A DNA stretch of 64,000 nt, taken from positions 1 through 64,000 of the forward strand of contig NZ_JAQGLB010000001.1 of the NCBI RefSeq assembly GCF_027853965.1, written 5' to 3'. The position numbers and the translations under genes are program-made. Numbering within the stretch: position 1 is the stretch's first letter; each line of letters starts with the position of its first letter. Shown piece after piece: positions 60,577 to 64,000 of the stretch. The stretch is from Saccharopolyspora indica. Lineage in GTDB: Bacteria; Actinomycetota; Actinomycetes; Mycobacteriales; Pseudonocardiaceae. Under the pieces are notes generated by a model, which was not told where the DNA came from, made no database searches, and saw nothing but the letters and a program-made list of their open reading frames with translations.

Positions 60577-61956
60577 GTGTCCGGACCTGCACCACGTTCC
60601 GCCGCCGATGCCGCGCTCGACGCGGCCGTCCAGGCCGATCCCGCGACGCTGCGCCGCAGCGTCGCGGCAGGCGCGATCGGCGTTTTCGTCCACTGGTTCG
60701 ACTGGGCCGTCTACGCCTACCTCGCCACCACCATCGCAACGGTGTTCTTCCCCGCCGAGAACGAGGTCGCCGGCGTGCTGTCGGTGTTCGCCGTGTTCGC
60801 GGTGTCCTTCGCCATCCGCCCGCTGGGCGCGCTGGTGTTCGGGCCGCTCGGCGACCGCATCGGCCGCCGCCGCACGCTGTCCATCGTCATCATCGTGATG
60901 TCGCTGGCCACGCTCGCGATCGGCCTGCTGCCCGGGTACGCGACGATCGGGATGGCCGCGCCGGTCCTGCTGGTCGCGATCCGGCTGGTGCAGGGCTTCG
61001 CGGCGGGTGGCGAGTTCGGCAGCGCGGCCAGCTTCCTCGCCGAGTACTCGCCGCGCGCCCGGCGCGGTTTCGGCGTCAGCTGGCTGGAAGTCGGCTCGCT
61101 GCTCGGATTCCTGTCCGGATCGTTCGCCTTCTACCTGCTGTCGGTCTCGCTGACCCCGGAGCAGATCACCGACTGGGGCTGGCGGATCCCGTTCCTGATC
61201 GCGGCGCCGATGGGCGTGATCGGCTACGTCATCCGCACGAAGATCGAGGACACCCCGGAGTACCGGGTGCTGGAGGCGACGGACTCGGTGTCGCGCAGCC
61301 CCGTCAAGGAGCTCTTCCGCGTCAACGGGCGGCAGCTGCTGCAGGCCGCCGGGCTCATGACGCTGATGCACGTGCCCTTCTACGCGGTGCTGACCTACCT
61401 GGTGACCTACCAGACCGACCACCTGGGGCACTCCGCCGAGAGCGCCGCGCTGCTGTCGACCTTCGTCTCGCTGCTCGGGCTCGTGCTGGTGCCGGTGTTC
61501 GGCCGGTTGTCCGACCGGATCGGCCGCAAGCCCGTCCTGGTCGGCGCCGCCACCGCGCTGCTCGTGGTGGCCACGCCCGCCTACCTGCTGATGCAGACCG
61601 GGATGCTCGGCACCGTCGTCGCGGGGCTCGTGCTGGCGGTGATCCTCTCGGCGATCCTCGGCAGCTACGCCGTGTGGTCCGCGGAGATCTTCCCGACCCG
61701 GACGCGGCAGAGCGGGTTGTCGATCGCCTACAACATCACCGCCGCGCTGTTCGCGGGCACGGTGCCGTTCCTGATGACGGTCCTCATCTCGGCCACCGGC
61801 AGCCTGCTGGTCCCCGGCCCCTACCTGATGGTCGCCGCGGCGATCGGGCTCGTCGCCGCGCTGAGCATGCGCGAGACGGCCGGGAGCAGCCTGCTGCAGG
61901 CGCAGGACATCGACGCCGCACCGGCCGGAACCCTCGCGGGCAAGGGCGATTCCTGA
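60577..61956 (+). CDS. MHS-family (ProP/ShiA-like) H+ symporter
   Basis: A 459-aa MFS permease with 12 helices and the metabolite:H+ symporter marks: GPLGDRIGRRRTL between helices 2 and 3, RLVQGFAAGGEFGSAA in helix 4 and LSDRIGRKPVL in the second half. The GTG start has GGAGG 4 nt upstream, which is close, but no better start is visible. Such carriers bring in betaines, dicarboxylates, shikimate or similar compounds. It is preceded by LysR-type operator 1. Confidence 0.9.
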   Translation: MSGPAPRSAADAALDAAVQADPATLRRSVAAGAIGVFVHWFDWAVYAYLATTIATVFFPAENEVAGVLSVFAVFAVSFAIRPLGALVFGPLGDRIGRRRTLSIVIIVMSLATLAIGLLPGYATIGMAAPVLLVAIRLVQGFAAGGEFGSAASFLAEYSPRARRGFGVSWLEVGSLLGFLSGSFAFYLLSVSLTPEQITDWGWRIPFLIAAPMGVIGYVIRTKIEDTPEYRVLEATDSVSRSPVKELFRVNGRQLLQAAGLMTLMHVPFYAVLTYLVTYQTDHLGHSAESAALLSTFVSLLGLVLVPVFGRLSDRIGRKPVLVGAATALLVVATPAYLLMQTGMLGTVVAGLVLAVILSAILGSYAVWSAEIFPTRTRQSGLSIAYNITAALFAGTVPFLMTVLISATGSLLVPGPYLMVAAAIGLVAALSMRETAGSSLLQAQDIDAAPAGTLAGKGDS

Positions 61957-61997
61957 CGATCGCGGGCGTGCGCCTGTCGCGCGCCCGCACGGCCGAG

Positions 61998-62018
61998 TGC
62001 ATCTGCCATAGCGATGCA
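61998..62018. promoter_or_regulatory. LysR-type operator 2 (TGCATC-N9-GATGCA)
   Basis: A second copy of the site with 6-bp arms (TGCATC at 61998-62003, GATGCA at 62013-62018) and a different 9-nt centre. It lies in the 179-bp gap between the transporter and the monooxygenase gene, about 118 bp before the latter's ATG, so that gene probably has its own LysR-controlled promoter. Confidence 0.8.
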
Positions 62019-62135
62019 GATCTTCAAAAAGATGTTCTGGTCTGTTGCAGCGGATTCGCCCAGACTCGGATCACCGGCGATCACGCCGCGATCCGCCGGA
62101 GCGAGAACGCCGGGACCAGTGGAACGGAGGTTCAC

Positions 62136-63410
62136 ATGTCGCAGCACGAGACCGAGGTCCTCGTGGTCGGCGCAGGACAGGCCGGGGTGGCCATGAGCGA
62201 GCACCTCGGCGCCCGCGGCATCCCGCACCTGGTGCTGGAGCGCCATCGCATCGCGGAGCGCTGGCGCACCGGGCGCTGGGACTCGCTGGTCGCCAACGGC
62301 CCGGCCTGGCACGACCGCTTCCCGGGCATGGAGTTCGCCGACGTCGACCCCGACGGCTTCGCCTCGAAGGAACAGGTCGCGGACTACTTCGCCGACTACG
62401 CGGAGAAGATCGGCGCGCCGATCCGCTGCGGCGTGGACGTCCGCAGCGTGCGGAAGAACGCCGGGCGCCCCGGCTTCCGCGTCGAGACCTCGGACGGCGT
62501 GATCGACGCCCGCTACGTGGTGGCGGCGACCGGGCCGTTCCAGACCCCGGTGATCCCGCCCGTCGTCCCCGCGGACGCGGACGTGACCCAGCTGCACTCC
62601 AGCTCCTACCGCAACCCGCAGCAGCTGCCCGAAGGCGCGGTGCTCGTGGTCGGCGCCGGGTCGTCGGGCGTCCAGATCGCCGACGAGCTGAGGCGCTCCG
62701 GACGGCAGGTCCACCTGTCGGTCGGCCCGCACGACCGGCCGCCGCGCCGCTACCGGGGTCGCGACTTCTGCTGGTGGCTCGGCGTGCTCAACAAGTGGGA
62801 CGCCGCGGCGCCGCCGCGCGGGGCGGAGCACGTCACGATCGCGGTCAGCGGCGCGCAGGGCGGCCGGACCGTCGACTTCCGGGAGCTCGCCGCCAGCGGC
62901 ATCACGCTCCTCGGCATGACCCGCAGCTACGCCGACGGCCGGATGCACTTCGCCGATGATCTGCGCCAGAACATCGCCAACGGCGATGCCAACTACCTGA
63001 AGATGCTCGACGAGGCCGACGACTACATCGAGCGCAACGGGCTCGACCTGCCCGCGGAACCGCAGGCCCGCACCTTCGGCCCCGACCCGGACTGCGTCAC
63101 CGACCCGATCGCCGAGCTGGACCTCGCCGCAGCCGGGATCACCTCGATCATCTGGGCGACCGGTTTCCGGCCCGACTACGACTGGCTGCAGGTCGGGGCC
63201 TTCGGCGAGGACGGCAAGCCGCAGCACACCCGCGGCGTGTCCGCCGAGCCGGGAATCTACTTCCTCGGCCTGCCGTGGCTGTCGCGGCGCGGGTCGAGCT
63301 TCATCTGGGGCGTCTGGCACGACGCCGCCTACGTGGCCGAGCACATCGCGATCCAGCGCAGCTACCTCTCCTACCGCACCGAACCGACCGAGACGACCGG
63401 AGCCGCCTGA
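62136..63410 (+). CDS. Flavin-containing monooxygenase-like FAD/NAD(P) oxidoreductase
   Basis: A 424-aa protein with an FAD loop (VVGAGQAGVAM, 11-20), a central ATGPFQTP motif, an NAD(P) loop (VVGAGSSGVQI, 171-181) and a C-terminal IWATGFRPDYDWL. These mark class B-type flavin monooxygenases; the FxGxxxHxxxW fingerprint is not evident. ACGGAGG precedes the ATG. It likely oxygenates an amine, sulfide or ketone imported by the MHS carrier. Its stop overlaps the RidA ATG (TGATG). Confidence 0.87.
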   Translation: MSQHETEVLVVGAGQAGVAMSEHLGARGIPHLVLERHRIAERWRTGRWDSLVANGPAWHDRFPGMEFADVDPDGFASKEQVADYFADYAEKIGAPIRCGVDVRSVRKNAGRPGFRVETSDGVIDARYVVAATGPFQTPVIPPVVPADADVTQLHSSSYRNPQQLPEGAVLVVGAGSSGVQIADELRRSGRQVHLSVGPHDRPPRRYRGRDFCWWLGVLNKWDAAAPPRGAEHVTIAVSGAQGGRTVDFRELAASGITLLGMTRSYADGRMHFADDLRQNIANGDANYLKMLDEADDYIERNGLDLPAEPQARTFGPDPDCVTDPIAELDLAAAGITSIIWATGFRPDYDWLQVGAFGEDGKPQHTRGVSAEPGIYFLGLPWLSRRGSSFIWGVWHDAAYVAEHIAIQRSYLSYRTEPTETTGAA

Positions 63411-63832
63411 TGCCGACGCACACCCGCATCCGCCCGTTCAACACCCGCGACACCTATCCCGAGCAGAACCTCGACAACGACCTGTGCCAGGCCGTGGTCG
63501 CGGGCAACACGGTCTACGTCCGGGGCCAGATCGGCCAGGACCTCGACACCAGCGAATCGGTCGGCATCGGCGACGTCGGGGCCCAGGCCGAGCAGGCGAT
63601 GGCCAACATCGACATGCTGCTGCGCGAGGCGGGCAGCCGGATGGAGCACCTGGTCAAGCTGACCATCTACCTGGTCGATCCGCGCTACCGGGAGACCGTC
63701 TACCGGACCGTCGGCCGCTGGACGAAGGGCGTGCACCCGATCTCCACCGGCGTGGTGGTCTCCGCGCTGGCCCGCCCCGAGTGGCTGTGCGAGATCGACG
63801 CCATCGCCGTGATCCCGGAGGACGAACGATGA
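63410..63832 (+). CDS. RidA-family (YjgF/YER057c/UK114) protein
   Basis: A 140-aa trimeric-enamine/imine deaminase-like protein. Features are VAGNTVYVRGQIGQD, AQAEQAMANIDMLLREAG, LVKLTIYLVDPRYRETVYR and a C-terminal EIDAIAVIP. The Arg needed for deaminase activity in canonical RidA (about residue 105) is not clearly in place, so it may be one of the Rid1-7 subgroups. It is coupled to the monooxygenase, which may release a reactive imine for it to remove. Confidence 0.9.
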   Translation: MPTHTRIRPFNTRDTYPEQNLDNDLCQAVVAGNTVYVRGQIGQDLDTSESVGIGDVGAQAEQAMANIDMLLREAGSRMEHLVKLTIYLVDPRYRETVYRTVGRWTKGVHPISTGVVVSALARPEWLCEIDAIAVIPEDER

Positions 63833-63980
63833 CACCCCTCGTATCAACCGGAGTCCTGCTCAACCGCACCTCAGGGGACCGTGAAGCAACCCGGCCACGA
63901 GAAACCCCCGAAACGCAAGATCACTCCTGGACGCAAGCACCACTGAAAATCGCGGAGTGGCGGGATTGCGAGGCGGGACA
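63830..63980 (+). repeat. Leader element, copy B of the inverted dispersed ~150-bp repeat
   Basis: Starts with TGACAC-N5-GTATCA (63830-63846), one mismatch from the perfect palindrome of copy A, and overlaps the RidA stop codon. A 35-nt block around CTCAACCGCACCTCAGGGGA is identical to copy A. The end GCGGAG...GGCGGGACAG leads directly into the next start codon at 63981. Copy A lies at 27795-27942 on the other strand. Confidence 0.75.
63881..63946 (+). CDS. Tiny basic leader ORF (21 codons) in leader copy B
   Basis: GTG with AGGGG a few bases upstream, then the basic peptide VKQPGHEKPPKRKITPGRKHH and TGA. A frameshifted relative is at 27792-27884. It ends 34 nt before the next gene. It may act as a translated leader that couples or attenuates downstream expression, or may be a remnant of a mobile short element. 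No family known to me. Confidence 0.4.
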   Translation: MKQPGHEKPPKRKITPGRKHH

Positions 63981-64000
63981 GTGACCTTCTCGATCGCAGC
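63981..64000 (+). CDS. Start of a DUF1028-family protein, cut by the window edge
   Basis: Only six codons are visible (GTG then TFSIA). DUF1028 proteins, Ntn-hydrolase-like, very commonly begin MTFSI and are found next to RidA genes and flavin monooxygenases, as here. A GAGGCGGGACA sequence precedes the start. The identification rests on these few residues plus context. Confidence 0.45.

Noticed and set aside
27792-63985. Composite transposon bounded by the two inverted leader elements
   Set aside because: The elements are 36 kb apart, each sits just before a gene start, and no transposase or target duplication is visible between or beside them.
1-64000. CRISPR array, tRNA, rRNA or prophage
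   Set aside because: No regularly spaced repeats, cloverleaf with CCA end, rRNA-like stretch or phage structural genes were seen.

Overview
The window is very GC-rich, uses GTG and TTG starts freely, and is packed with ATGA/GTGA/TGATG overlaps between consecutive genes. It looks like chromosome from an actinomycete, and the gene content and style fit Pseudonocardiaceae (a Saccharopolyspora-like organism). That placement is an inference, because no rRNA, tRNA or taxonomic marker is present. I see no transposase, integrase, CRISPR array, tRNA or rRNA.

Layout. (1) 213-16937: a compact 15-gene biosynthetic-type locus read outward from a divergent promoter at about 5819-6068. Leftward lie two Gfo/Idh/MocA dehydrogenases, a TIM-barrel sugar isomerase/epimerase-like protein, an M20 amidohydrolase, an Ldh2-type dehydrogenase and a small unknown protein. 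Rightward lie two DegT-type PLP aminotransferases, a UbiA-like prenyltransferase, a flavin amine-oxidase-like enzyme, two AMP-forming acyl-adenylating enzymes, a methyltransferase, a double-length family III CoA-transferase and an AhpD-like protein. No PKS, NRPS, carrier protein or terpene synthase is present, so the product cannot be named; an amino-sugar or aminocyclitol part joined to acyl and prenyl groups is a reasonable guess. (2) 16947-23384, all minus strand: a seven-gene phospho-signalling locus of PP2C phosphatase, Ser/Thr-kinase-like protein, von Willebrand A (TerY-like) protein, a small membrane protein, a zinc-ribbon membrane protein, a 116-aa Gly-motif protein and a membrane pseudokinase with a Cys-rich outer domain. 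The first three match the TerY-P triad of stress/conflict systems. (3) 23783-27795: an MFS transporter converging on a two-component system with a membrane protein.

(4) 28240-35992: a LacI-regulated catabolic operon (FAD oxidoreductase, hydantoinase-A/oxoprolinase-type ATPase, unknown protein, permease, Tat-exported beta-propeller-like protein). (5) 36017-47327: mixed accessory and housekeeping genes: alpha/beta hydrolase, enoyl-CoA hydratase, alkylguanine methyltransferase, flavin reductase plus luciferase-like oxidoreductase facing a TetR regulator with three operator-like sites, membrane proteins, two DJ-1/PfpI proteins (one fused to an AraC domain), an epimerase and an AmpG-type transporter.

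(6) 47539-58729: the most unusual region, an eight-gene plus-strand operon. At least two products are recognisable paralogues with a P47/TULIP-like lipid-binding pattern. The others include large beta-rich proteins of 572 and 1234 aa, a charged 448-aa protein, an embedded long-chain polyprenyl diphosphate synthase translationally coupled to its neighbour, and a terminal 212-aa protein with an HNH-like HHIIP motif. A papain-like cysteine protease gene converges on the operon end. I propose this as the candidate undescribed system: TULIP-type proteins that may bind or deliver an isoprenoid lipid made by the co-encoded synthase. (7) 59448-64000: a LysR regulon (LysR, MHS-type transporter, flavin monooxygenase-like enzyme, RidA, and the first codons of a DUF1028 gene) carrying two copies of a TGCATC-N9-GATGCA operator. 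A ~150-bp leader element with a tiny basic ORF occurs twice in inverted orientation, at 27795-27942 and 63830-63980.
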